A DNA stretch of 64,000 nucleotides from Melieria omissa (lineage: Eukaryota > Arthropoda > Insecta > Diptera > Ulidiidae), in contig OZ020267.1 of assembly GCA_963971225.1 (NCBI GenBank), positions 47,439,993 to 47,503,992 on the forward strand, written 5' to 3'. Of this stretch, positions 54,641-64,000 are shown piece by piece (the stretch's first letter is position 1; the number at the start of each line of letters is the position of its first letter). The position numbers and the translations under genes are program-made. A model generated the notes under the pieces. It did no database searches, was not told where the DNA came from, and was given only the letters and a program-made list of their open reading frames with translations.

Positions 54641-54692
54641 TCTGAAACCCAACCTCTCCCCCTTAGCTACGCCCCTGGATGGAAGTCACAGT

Positions 54693-55050
54693 CAGCGTTG
54701 CCGTTTTGGTTATTTTTATTTTTGAAAATGGGTTTTGGTTATTAGGTGAATTTTGATCCCATTTGGTTATTTTTTAGAATATTGCACACTGATACAAAAT
54801 ATATCTTGGATATAGCGCACTATTATTTTGAGTGGCAAGAGTGATATTGATGGATAGTGGCAACTCATAGGCATTGTTGGTTCTCGTAAAAAAGTAAGCA
54901 GTAAGTTATTTAAATCCTTAAATCTTGAAGTTTATGCATGAGTTTTTTTTTTGGTTTATGTGGAATAAACATTTTGGTTATTTTTGTTACATTTTGGTTA
55001 TTTTTATTTTTGTTCCTGGCTATAAATGGTTTTTTCTTGTGGCAACGCTG
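54693..55050. mobile_element. hAT-like MITE, 358 bp, perfect 8-bp duplication
   Basis: Ends CAGCGTTGCC and GGCAACGCTG, with GTCACAGT at 54685-54692 and 55051-55058. The interior is dominated by TTTTGGTTATTTTTATTTTT repeats near both ends. No coding sequence. Confidence 0.88.
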
Positions 55051-55109
55051 GTCACAGTATGTTTGTCATCGGCAAGGGCATCGAACGAAGAGCCATTATA
55101 ATATTTGTT

Positions 55110-55640
55110 TTAAACTTGGTAAAACCTTAACCGGTGGTGATTGGTTGTTCCGTAGCAGAGATCATGAGTTGTGAAACGATCACTGGGATCACCGCAGATT
55201 CTATCAAATTCACCATAGTTCAGCCAAAATGTTCATTGAAATTCTTGAAATTGGATTTAAGCATAATATAATAACATAATTTAAGCAATAACATTAACAT
55301 ATCGAATTTTAACTAAACATTTGGCTATCGAAAGGTGTGTACACAGTATGTTCTTAACCCTTGTTACTGATTTTTTGATTTAAAATAGTTTTTAACCATC
55401 CTGAAGGGCATCCCGGCCGACGATCTAAAATACTCACTCAACATGCTTTTAGACAGTAGAAATCGCTGTCCGAAAGGGACTATTTTGAATAAAGCAAATC
55501 GACAAAACAAAAAACATGTATGTATTGGTATTCGATTTTTTAATTGTTTTAAAGTGAGAAAACCTTTATGTTATCGTGGCATTGCATATAGCATGCATAG
55601 TAATTGAAAACGTTGATTAATGATAATAAGGCTATGGGGA
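55110..55640 (+). pseudogene. Mariner relic, second of a duplicated pair
   Basis: Matches 54045-54640: AAAACCTTAACCGGTGGTGA, GGCATCCCGGCCGACGATCT and AAAATACTCACTCAACATGC correspond to similar words in the first copy. It encodes the same GIPADDLKYSLNMLL C-terminal fragment. The first copy lies inside the 5-kb hAT, this one outside it. Confidence 0.6.
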
Positions 55641-56296
55641 AGGTTTTTAACGCTCAAAATCTAAAGTCCTGGGCTGCTTTTGTTGTTATTTCTTACTCCA
55701 TACTATGTGTTTAAGTTTTAATTTTTTTTCTCGGTCAGGTTTTGATAATACATATTCGCAAAAACGTTTAAAAACAATGTAATTGGGGTAGTTAAAACAT
55801 ATCAATATCACATACATACGTACACCACATTTCTTACAAAAAGGAATAAATTCGAAAATAAAGATTGAGAGAGTCGATTTTAAAGTATAAGCAATTTATA
55901 AGACTTTCTTGGTTAAGTTACGAAGCGATATTCGATTTCTGTTTTCGCATTAAAATTCATCAATCAATAGCAATCAATTTATCAATTTTCGTGAATTCAC
56001 ATCCGCATTAGTTTACCAATATCATTTAGTTACCGAAATCAACGCTCAAACTTATGTGATTTGTGTAAATGACCCACCGTAATAGCCTATTTCCACCGGG
56101 CCTTAAATGCACTTAACGCTTACATGCATTTAACATCGCATTTAAATGCTCTAATTCCCATGCAATTGTTTTTGTATCAAAGTGAGTTAACTCACTTTCA
56201 AAACTGAGTTAACTCAGTTTTGCCCTTTACAGACGTCTAACAGAATATGTTATGCTAAAAGCTGGAGCAATTTTGACAAATGTACAAATTTTGATA
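55641..56296. other. Unassigned sequence
   Basis: No gene recognised. About 56180-56225 contains a GAGTTAACTC-rich imperfect palindrome. Confidence 0.35.
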
Positions 56297-56858
56297 CGAG
56301 GGCGGGTCAATAAGTCCGTGACTTTTTGAATTTCCCGCCTCTTAATTGAAATGGCAACACTGCTCCCGTCAACAGTCATCTGTCAGTTGACTCTTGTCAA
56401 AAATTGAACAAGCTGCGACATTTAGTTTGTTTTTGACAGCCGTTAATATCAGACTACCGCGTTGACTGAGAAGAAAATGGAAAACAAGTGAATTTCGTGT
56501 GCTCATTAAGCATTATGTGCAGTTTCCATGGCAAAAATCCATGAATTGGGCTACGAATTGCTCCCTCATCCCGCCTATTCACCCGATCTAGCCCCAAGTG
56601 ACTATTTCTTGTTCCCAAACTTGAGGAAATGGCTCGGCGGAAAGAGATTTGCCTCCAATGACGAAGTCATCCCACAAACAAATGCCTATTTTGAAGACCT
56701 CGACAAATCATATTTTTCGGAAGGGATAAAAAAACTGGAGAAACGTTGGGCTAAGTGTATAGATCTCAGAGAGGAGACTACGTTGAAAAATAAAATAACT
56801 TTTTATCTAAAAACCTGTGTTTCATTCAAAAAGTCACGGGCTTATTGACCCGCCCTTG
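56297..56858 (+). mobile_element. Mariner-derived element, 562 bp, ~36-bp TIRs
   Basis: Ends CGAGGGCGGGTCAATAAGTC / the complement of GGGCTTATTGACCCGCCCTT, flanked by TA at 56295 and 56859. A start-codon fragment (about 56477) is fused by internal deletion to an open C-terminal transposase frame from 56528: YELLPHPAYSPDLAPSDYFL (third catalytic Asp), FPNLRKWLGGKRFASNDEVI, KLEKRWAKCIDL. Both upstream catalytic Asp are deleted. Similar in architecture to 2261-2779 but from a different subfamily. Confidence 0.88.
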
Positions 56859-56913
56859 TACATTGGACCACGAGTCTAGCGCGCCGTTCGACTAACACTG
56901 TGCTTGAGCTTGT

Positions 56914-57671
56914 GAGCGACTTTTCTATAGGTATATTGAGTTCAGATCCACCAGGCGTCTGGCTAGATTGGTTCTAGTTTAAGAGGAATCCGACTTTGAA
57001 TTTTGCTCATTTCAGTCGGGTTCGTCGCTTAAGTCTTCGAACGTTTAAATGCTAATTGGTCCTAAATCGTTCAGAATATCACTTTACTGTTTTCGGCAAG
57101 TTTGTAGATATTTTGAGGACTGACAAATTTTCTTAAGACACCTATACAAAAAAATACATTCAAACTGTGTTTTCGACAAAAATGTCCCAAAAAGTCCACT
57201 TTTTCGTCGATTTTCTTTTGAGTTGTGCTGATAGCAGAGTGTTCCGATCTCTTTTTTGCGTTTGTAATATGAAGTAAAACCGAGTTGAGACTGCTTGTTT
57301 GTTTTTTCTTGAGACATTGAAGGGAAATTCCTTACAGTTTGACATTCATAGACGGGAAATTTCAATAAATCGGCGAAAAAGCGGGGTTTTTGGGAACTTT
57401 TTGGTAAAAACACAGTTTGAATGTATTTTTTTTTTGTATTGGTGTCTTAAGAAAATTTGTTGGTCGTTAAAATATCTACAAACTTGCCGAAGACAGTAAA
57501 GCGATATGCAGAACGACGTAGGACCAATCAGCATTTAAACGTTCGAAGACTTAAGCGACGAACTCGACTAAAATGAGCAAAATTCAAAGTTGGATTTCTC
57601 ATAAACTGGAGCCAATCCAGCCAAACGCCTGGTGGATTTGAACTCAGTATACGTATAGAAAAGATGCTCAG
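56914..57671. mobile_element. Foldback element with ~310-bp arms
   Basis: The left arm (56914-57225) and right arm (57345-57671) are inverted copies with roughly 85-90% identity by eye. Examples are TCGTCGCTTAAGTCTTCGAA then CGTTTAAATGCT, and GGCAAGTTTGTAGATATTTT, each present in both arms. The loop is about 120 bp. No coding sequence; the overlapping mirror-image ORFs here are chance. A single-arm relative lies at 62970-63180. Confidence 0.85.
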
Positions 57672-57679
57672 TAGGTGCC

Positions 57680-59845
57680 CCGCTTGTTAGTATTTTTGAG
57701 AATAAATTTCAAGCACAGTGCAATTAATAATAGTTTGAAAACATAATAATATCCATAGTTTGACATTATTGTAAAAATTTATTAATGGATTCATTTATTG
57801 TCACACACATTCAAATTACACAATTTTTTTTACTTAATTTTAACACAAATATCAACTAGATACAAATTAACACAACAGTAGCCGTGATTTCTCTACAACA
57901 GTAATTCTTAATAATAATTACAGTTTAATCGAATAGAAACGAATACGAATTGGTATGTGTGAGTATTTTCGACTAACTTTCCCATACATATTTGTAAATG
58001 TGTATTGTTTGTAGGTAAGTCTCTCTAAATACGTATGAAAAGTTAAGCACATCTAGGCCACACAACGGAGTGCTTTCGAGTTGGTACTCAAGAGGGCATG
58101 CATTGTTATACTGTGTGAAAATATCGTCCTCAACAACCATTGCTATTATTGTGACCGATTGCGACTGAGAGCGGGCCGAATAATCTCGGCAAAACCATCG
58201 AACGAAAGATTTGAGGCATGCCCCTTTGTTACAATACGCTGCAATATATTTGTGCCTATGTAGTAAACTCACAGTGCGTGACATGCGGCAAGTAAGAATG
58301 ATGTGTAAAGAAGATAATGCTACTCACCCAATGTAGTTTGTCACGCTCTTGCACACGCTGCATTGCAAGGGGCCGTGCCGAGTAGGTACTTTGATGCAGC
58401 ACTATGACCGCAGGGCAGACTTGTTGGGTAGAACACCTTTTTATAGGCTGGCTTGTGCAAGAAGTGCGTCGTTAATTTGCAGCTGCTATTTATATTGTAG
58501 TAGTATAGGTCTGTACTCGACCTATCATTTGGCTTTGCGCAATGTAGCAGTGGTAGACAGTCAGAGTGAACGGGAAGGAAATGTGCTCTTTTCAGCGTTG
58601 TTTGCAGATACATTCATTTCAAATATGTATGAATGAATAAGAAAGTGAGGCTATTTTTGTACTTACGTCAGCATCAGCAAATATACTAGTAGCCAAGCAC
58701 CAACTGGAATACACCGCTCAGCGTTAATGGGAAAAAGTTATTCGAGGGCTATCCAGAAGCCATCTGAGAAGCACTCGTCAGTACTGTTCAGACCTCTTAT
58801 TTCATTTGACGGAATCGTGTCGAGTGGATATTCATAATAAATTCACTGATGTGGGTTCTTTTTCAATGTTCCTAAAATTTGAATTGTTTTGAGAAAGTTT
58901 TCGTTCCCCCGTAGTTGATATTGGCGTCGTCAGGCAGTTTGACTTTTATTTCGTGTTTTTTGCAATGCTTTTGTAAACATGTTTTTGTTACCAGTTATTC
59001 TAATACAACAGATTAGATTGTTCTTTATTTAAAATAGTTTCGTGCATAATATTGAAGTTCGCATGTTGAATTGATATGCATATGCGACATATATGGTGCT
59101 TCTGAAAAGAAATTCAAGTATATAGCTTTTTGACACACAAAAGAGTGTAAAAAATTTGCGAATACTGGCACTGACCGTATTCAAGAAAGTAAAATTTGTG
59201 CAACAACATTAAATGACACCCTTTAACCTCACAAATTTAAATGTGTTGAATTCTATCACAAGACATCGAGCTCTGAGGGTAATCGGACTTTTAAGGTAAT
59301 TTCTTTCATTATTTGTTGTGTTATTTGTAACTTTTTTCAGGGATTGTTGCGTTAGATTGAATAGAACTAAGAGCCGACTATACTATCAAAACAGCAAGAA
59401 AAGTTGCATCGAAAATTTTCTGACATCATATTAATATGGGAATGATACCCGTATTTATGCAGTGGAATGTTTATTTCAGTGTTTGTTGCATTAAATGTGT
59501 GCCAAAAAGTAATTGAAAAGTGAGTGAGAAACTATGACACATCTGAGGCTGTAGGTTTTGTTGTTTACAATCTTTGTACATGTTTATACATTACGGTGAA
59601 AAAATATACAAATACATACATGTATACTTAAAAAATATTGATTTACATAAAGTTAATATTTTAAATTAAAGTTTCGCAATACAATAATAAAATAAAAAAG
59701 TTAATAACGGATCATTTGAAAAAATGAAAATAACGGTAGAAACTGTGTTAACTGAAGTTCAAGTTAGATGAGTGAGTTTTTAGTTTCTAAATTCATTCGG
59801 ATATAACAATGTGGGTATCAAAAGAAAGAGAAATATATCTATATA
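57680..59845. other. Unassigned; relatively GC-rich island at 57970-58800
   Basis: No domain recognised. The - strand at 57973-58284 has an open frame, and two GTGAGT/GTAAGT donor-like sites occur on the - strand (near 58325 and 58665). This could be a spliced low-copy transcript, but nothing in the protein or neighbours supports a gene. Confidence 0.3.
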
Positions 59846-59847
59846 CC

Positions 59848-59970
59848 AAAACAGTGTTGCATACACAGTTCAAAAACGGGTGAAATATGTGATATCACAA
59901 TGGGCCTTTCAGGCCTCCGAGTGTGTCTCTTATAGAGGCAGCCACCGCAACCTAACCTCACCTATATACC
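59848..59970 (+). repeat. SINE family B 3' end
   Basis: AAACAGTGTTGCATACACAG, then ATCACAATGGGCCTTTCAGG, CCTCCGAGTGTGTCTCTTAT and CCACCGCAACCTAACCTCAC. Nearly identical to 32140-32258. The head and core are absent. Confidence 0.8.
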
Positions 59971-60164
59971 ATGCATAAGTATACATATGTCAAATGCATA
60001 GGTGTTTTACTTTTTGTGAATCCTAGTTTATAAAAAAGTTACTATAATATTGAAGATTGCTTCATTATTAAGGAATTCATTGCGCTACAGAAATATTACT
60101 CGATTTTCCTTTGCTTTAAAAATCCTTAACGGTTTTAGTGATTAATATACGGAACACAAAACGT

Positions 60165-61220
60165 TTAACAAATTTGTGAATATGTGCATAAACTTTATGA
60201 AAATATAATAATAAATTTAGAACCAGTGAACGCATTCATAACGAGTTTATGAATGCATTTATAAACCTTCAGGTTTACCGAACGCTTATGAATGGTTGCA
60301 TAAATTTTATGAGTGCATTTACAAGCCTTGTTCATTAACCCAAACGTTATTTTTAAGAATTTCGATCTTAAAATTTTTGAATCTATTCATAAGAAATCCC
60401 TGAAAATGAAAATCCCCAAAAATGAAAAACATTGGCATATTATTAAATTTTCATTTCATTTGAACAATTCAAAAACTTGTTATCATACATCATAGATTTT
60501 TATGATACATTTGCCCAACTTTTCACAGCTACAAATATTCTTTCGTTTCTTCATCGTCCTTTATAAAAACTTATTGACTGTGCTCTAAAATGGAATCGTG
60601 ACCATCTTCACATATTAAATCTTTAAAATTTCGATCGTTCGAACATTTTTGATAGTTCGAGTGCCGTTAAAAATTTATTAAAATTTCGCCGGAAAGTTTT
60701 CCTTGAGTTTAATGATGGAAAAACCTCTTGCAGATATTAATGTAACTGGCGAGCTATTTAGTTATATCTAAAATACAAATCATTACTGTATTTTTATTAT
60801 TTTTTCAAACAAATATAAAGTATTTGTTTAATATTAAGAATTTATTTGAATAAATTTTACTTACTCGCTTCGCTGCTCGTCACAAGCTCTTTGTGTGTTT
60901 ACAAAGAATTCATGTCATCATGTCAAAGTTTGCACTGAGAGGGAAACAAATCATGACCACCTTTGAAATTTTATATTTACATGTATTAGTATGAGCATGA
61001 CGATAGCCTGCCGGCTCGTTCCTGAACAAAAATGTGACATTAGTTTTTTATGAAAATAGTTTCTGAATGAAGTTTCACAAGATTTACGAACGCTTGCATA
61101 AACATGTGTGAACGGATTCATAAAGTTTATGAAATAATTTCAAAAATTTATGAACTTTTCATAAAAAAATCAAAAGGAAGGTTTATAAACGCCGTTCATA
61201 AGATTTTTATGAATTAATTT
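60165..61220. mobile_element. Possible DNA transposon with subterminal TTTATGAA repeats
   Basis: Two clusters of TTTATGAA / TTCATAAA / GCATAAA words in both orientations, at 60180-60335 and 61080-61215, flank about 750 bp of AT-rich sequence. The paired clusters resemble transposase-binding subterminal repeats. Exact termini and a target duplication were not found, and there is no transposase ORF. Confidence 0.4.
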
Positions 61221-61332
61221 TATATATAGACACTAAAATTATCTCCCTAAATATCACAGATTGAGTGGGTATCGAGTTTGAGTGTCGCAGATTTTAATTT
61301 CCATCCATAATATACAAAAATTAATTTTTATT

Positions 61333-61376
61333 TCGACGGCCGGCCGTCGAACTTGCCCATGCCGCGGCATGGGCAA
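61333..61376. repeat. Two adjacent perfect palindromes (18 and 24 bp)
   Basis: TCGACGGCCGGCCGTCGA at 61333-61350 is a perfect 18-bp palindrome. Two bases later, 61353-61376 is a perfect 24-bp palindrome with half-site TTGCCCATGCCG. Both are strongly GC-rich within AT-rich surroundings. Function unknown. Confidence 0.9.
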
Positions 61377-61554
61377 ATGTGTACATTATGTTGCTGCGTT
61401 GAAAATATTTGCCATCACATTTTGCAAATGCCATGATGCCAGACCGTTTGCACGTTATCGTGAACTGCCCTAATGTGTTTCGAATGCAAAGCTCCTATTG
61501 GCTCGGAATGCTCACACAAACTTATTGAGAATATTTATTTATGTTTTTCGAAGT

Positions 61555-62480
61555 CAATGAGGCTAATTCATCAAGTTCTTCTTAACCCTTTGTTGATCAC
61601 GTTAGATTTTAATGAAAAAATACTTATCTCATTATTTCTCATTTGAGAAATAATCTCACCTTTCACCATATTTGAAGTCAATTGGCGCATTAAATCATGT
61701 TTCCCCATACAAACTCTTTACCCATCCTTAACCTTGTCATATATCGATTTTCGAAAAAATGAAAAGCACGTATCGAACTATTTCACATTCGAACAAACAT
61801 TTAACCAAGTTTGAAGTAAAAAAGCGTCAAAAATCATATATCTTCATACAAACTTTCAACTCTTGGTTCACCCCTTTATGTTTTGAGTTTAAAAAAGGTG
61901 GGAGACACGTGTCAAATTATTTGTAATTTGAAGTGTTTCCACCAAATTTTAAATCAATAGGCCTTTTAGATGGCAGCCGCCGTAGCTCAGCTAGCTAGTG
62001 CGTTGGGCCGCGAGTCAAATGCGACGCTCGAACCCATGTTCAAGACTCCGTTGCTGCTAACACCGAAAAAAAAAGAAAACACATTTTTCTTTCGGCGGCT
62101 GTCCTCTCAGCAGGAAATGGCAAACCTCTGAGAGTAAAACCTGCCTATGAAAAAGCTCCCAACTCGCCGTTCGGAATCGGCATAAAACTGTATGTCCCTT
62201 CCAACCTTTTACAAATTCGCACGCACAACACGGATGGTTGCGGGTAGCTATGCCTTAGTCTCGTAATTGGGCTGTCGTGCCAGTCAAGAAGAAGAAGAAG
62301 GCCTATTAAATTGCATTTCTTCATACAACACCTTAATCCATGATTTGCCCCTTTACACCCCGAATTTAAAAAAAAAACCGTCATAGCGGAGTGTGATTTT
62401 TTAAGATGTACCTACAGTTCAAATTTCATATTTGTAGATTTAGCGGTTTGAGTTGGGCGATGATGAATCAGTCAGTCAGG
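61555..62480 (+). repeat. Long interspersed repeat with ~150-bp internal units (locus 2)
   Basis: Second copy of the repeat at 35085-37925: TTTCACCATATTTGAAGTCA, CATACAAACTCTTTACCCAT, ATATCGATTTTCGAAAAAAT and ACGTATCGAACTATTTCA recur about every 140-150 bases. It ends AAGATGTACCTACAG then a CAGTCAGTCAGG terminus. A SINE A copy interrupts it. Confidence 0.55.
61972..62301 (+). repeat. SINE family A copy with (AAG)n tail
   Basis: Begins GGCAGCCGCCGTAGCTCAGC (A box). The B-box region is CCATGTTCAAGACTCC. Core ACTCGCCGTTCGGAATCGGC, then GGGCTGTCGTGCCAGTCAAG with (AAG)n. Approximate target duplication GGCCTTTTAGA / GGCCTATTAAA. Inserted in the locus-2 repeat. Confidence 0.88.
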
Positions 62481-62969
62481 ATAAACAATTATATGCATAT
62501 AGATTCACTTTTCACTATTCAAATGTTCTCAATTGTACGATTTATTTAGAACAAGTCTAAAATTTAACACACTTTTTTAATAAAGTTAAAAATTAACTTT
62601 TTGCAACTAAAGCAATTTTATCGTTACGCATAGCTAGTCGCAGGCACAAAAAATGAAGGAAAAATTTGAAGTGATGTGAGCTTTTAGGGACTGATGACAA
62701 GGGAAAGGGCTCGATGTGTTGAAAAATTTTAAATTTAAATTTAAATTTATATTTCAATTTTAAGTTTGAAAATGACATAAAACTAATCATCTAATTTATT
62801 CATCTGGTAGTTGTTCTCTATTAATTGTAAAAAAATTCATACTAATTAGCATTTAATACAAATTTTAATAGTAATTGGATCTATGACTTTAATTAAATAT
62901 TAGTTGTCAGTCGGAAAACTTCTAACTCTCATTCATATAAAAATTAAATGTATTTTATTCTCGAATTTT

Positions 62970-63180
62970 AGCAAATTTGTTGATCGTTAAAATATCTACA
63001 AACTTGCATTTATACGTTCGAAGACTTAAGCGACGAACTCGACTGAAATGAGTAAAATTCAAAGCCAAATTCGGCTCTTAAACAAGAGCCAATCCAGCCA
63101 AACGGCTGGTGGTTCTCAACTCAGTATACCTATAGAAAAGTCGCTCAGTATGTCCCCACTTGTTGCAATTTTCGACTTGC
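62970..63180. repeat. Single arm of the 56914-57671 foldback family
   Basis: Reads TTGATCGTTAAAATATCTAC, AAACTTGCATTTATACGTTC, GAAGACTTAAGCGACGAACT, CAGCCAAACGGCTGGTGG and ACCTATAGAAAAGTCGCTCA, co-linear with the right arm of the foldback. The second arm is missing. Confidence 0.75.
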
Positions 63181-64000
63181 ACAATGTTATTAGAGTGTGA
63201 AGATTAAAATAGATGCCCTCGGGCATCCTTCCCCTTTTTAACCTGAAGTTAAGCAAAATAAGCATAAAGCTTGCATACTATTCTTATGCGGCTTTTGATT
63301 TTTGAAATTAAGCTACTCCTCGGTTAGAGGGTTCTTTGTGATGGATCTACAACAACTGCCCAACAAAAATGTCGAGTACTTGTAATGTCTAAAATAATTG
63401 AGAAACTCAGCTTAATCGCTCTACAGTCAAGCAATTAGCACGCTTACGAAAAGTCTAAATTTTCATGTAAGTGGATGTAAGACGTACTAAAATAGTTTCC
63501 AAACGCTTTTTGTTTTCTTGTTTGCTTAGCTTGTTGGTCCCACAGTATTTCGAATGGTATTTGTGAGGTAATGTGCCGTGGGTGAGCACGATAACGGGAC
63601 TTTGTTAGCAGCAGTATTAAATTGAACATTTGTTGCAAATCTGTAATAGCGAAGTGTGCATTCGAATTGTGAAATCATTATAAGAAAATCGTGAATTTTT
63701 TGGAATAAAATAAAAACGATATATTGAAAAGTACAGGTAATTATTTTTTTAAGTAGTTTGGAACGGTGTATTAAACAAATTTCTGTTTTTTAAGGATGAT
63801 GCAAAAAACTGTTCAATTCACTTTAAAAATATCTTCTTATTTGTTTTGAAATAAAAATATAATTGAATCAAAAAAATAAAATGTTAAGAGTTTGTTTTAA
63901 ACATAAAAAGCGTTTGATTGCTTGACCACCCACTGTACCTTCTATTTAGTATACATAAGGCATTACATGAACATAGCCATGTACTTGGAAATAAGGGCTT
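63181..64000. other. Unassigned AT-rich sequence
   Basis: No gene recognised. The short hairpin GATGCCCTCGGGCATC near 63211 and a GACCACCCACTGTACC word near 63924 are the only structured spots. Confidence 0.35.

Larger units (their letters stand above)
49617..54677. mobile_element. hAT-like element, ~5 kb, with nested elements and perfect 8-bp duplication
   Basis: Ends CAGGGGCGTAGCCAG and AGCTACGCCCCTG, the CAGGGGCGTAGC type seen in many hAT elements. A perfect 8-bp duplication GATGGAAG lies at 49609-49616 and 54678-54685. Inside are a pogo-like MITE (49776-49952) and a second hAT (50074-53398). The remaining own sequence (about 1.5 kb) holds no recognisable hAT transposase; it does include a mariner-like C-terminal fragment at 54340-54500. 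Confidence 0.82.

Noticed and set aside
57084..57534. Several ORFs resembling one another on both strands
   Set aside because: They are mirror products of the foldback arms, not genes.
57973..58284. 103-aa - strand ORF as a host gene
   Set aside because: No domain, no clear start context and no supporting exon with matching phase; left as unassigned with donor-like sites noted.
63733..63935. Possible TIR element between GTACAGGTAATT and CCACTGTACC
   Set aside because: Similarity is limited to a few bases at each end; no target duplication could be confirmed.

Overview
This is a eukaryotic, dipteran (higher fly) genomic window. Two conserved single-copy genes are recognisable, and both look close to Drosophila. 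The 3' half of the autophagy lipid-transfer gene Atg2 lies on the + strand as five exons between 1240 and 8770. The large last coding exon of the mitochondrial ribosomal protein gene mRpS5 lies on the - strand at 13596-14743. They point tail to tail with about 4.8 kb between their stop codons. The AT-rich base composition, numerous tRNA-derived SINEs and abundant LOA-type LINEs with (CCTAA)-like tails suggest an acalyptrate fly; a tephritid fruit fly is my best guess, which is an inference.

Nearly everything else is transposon sediment. Layout: 1-985, a decayed Ty3/Gypsy integrase and an antisense SINE. 1240-8770, Atg2, whose introns hold a mariner MITE, a TTAA MITE, a LINE/SINE 3' end and a SINE. 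9176-13265, fragments of RTE-like, CR1-like and LOA-like LINEs. 13596-14743, mRpS5. 15.5-17.7 kb, a tRNA-like SINE and an RTE-like LINE fragment. 19.1-20.7 kb, a Gypsy reverse transcriptase split by a LOA 3' end with a 14-bp target-site duplication. 22.1-27.3 kb, a near full-length but dead LOA element, followed by a dead Tc3-like transposase. 28.8-32.7 kb, two related solo LTRs flanking another LOA element. 32.7-33.3 kb, a LINE 3' end with a (TATC)n tail. 34.2-37.9 kb, TTAA MITEs and a SINE inserted in a tandemly organised repeat. 37.9-46.5 kb, inverted hAT copies and a PIF/Harbinger-like element packed with nested insertions. 46.5-49 kb, a LINE fragment, a TIR element and a mariner. 49.6-55.1 kb, hAT inside hAT. 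55-64 kb, mariner relics, a foldback element, twin perfect palindromes, SINEs and unassigned AT-rich DNA.

The most interesting content is structural. At least ten elements are flanked by TTAA (piggyBac-type target-site duplications) with no recognisable piggyBac transposase. Four of these, all about 720 bp, share an internal block at a fixed offset. Nested insertions can be dated because two hAT copies serve as reciprocal empty sites. Two tRNA-type SINE families share a central domain, and one of them shares its 3' tail with a LOA LINE in the same window. Two adjacent perfect palindromes (18 and 24 bp) lie at 61333-61376. No host gene other than Atg2 and mRpS5 could be supported. The missing 5' exon(s) of mRpS5 may lie anywhere upstream, so part of the 15-64 kb region may be intron; this is not shown.
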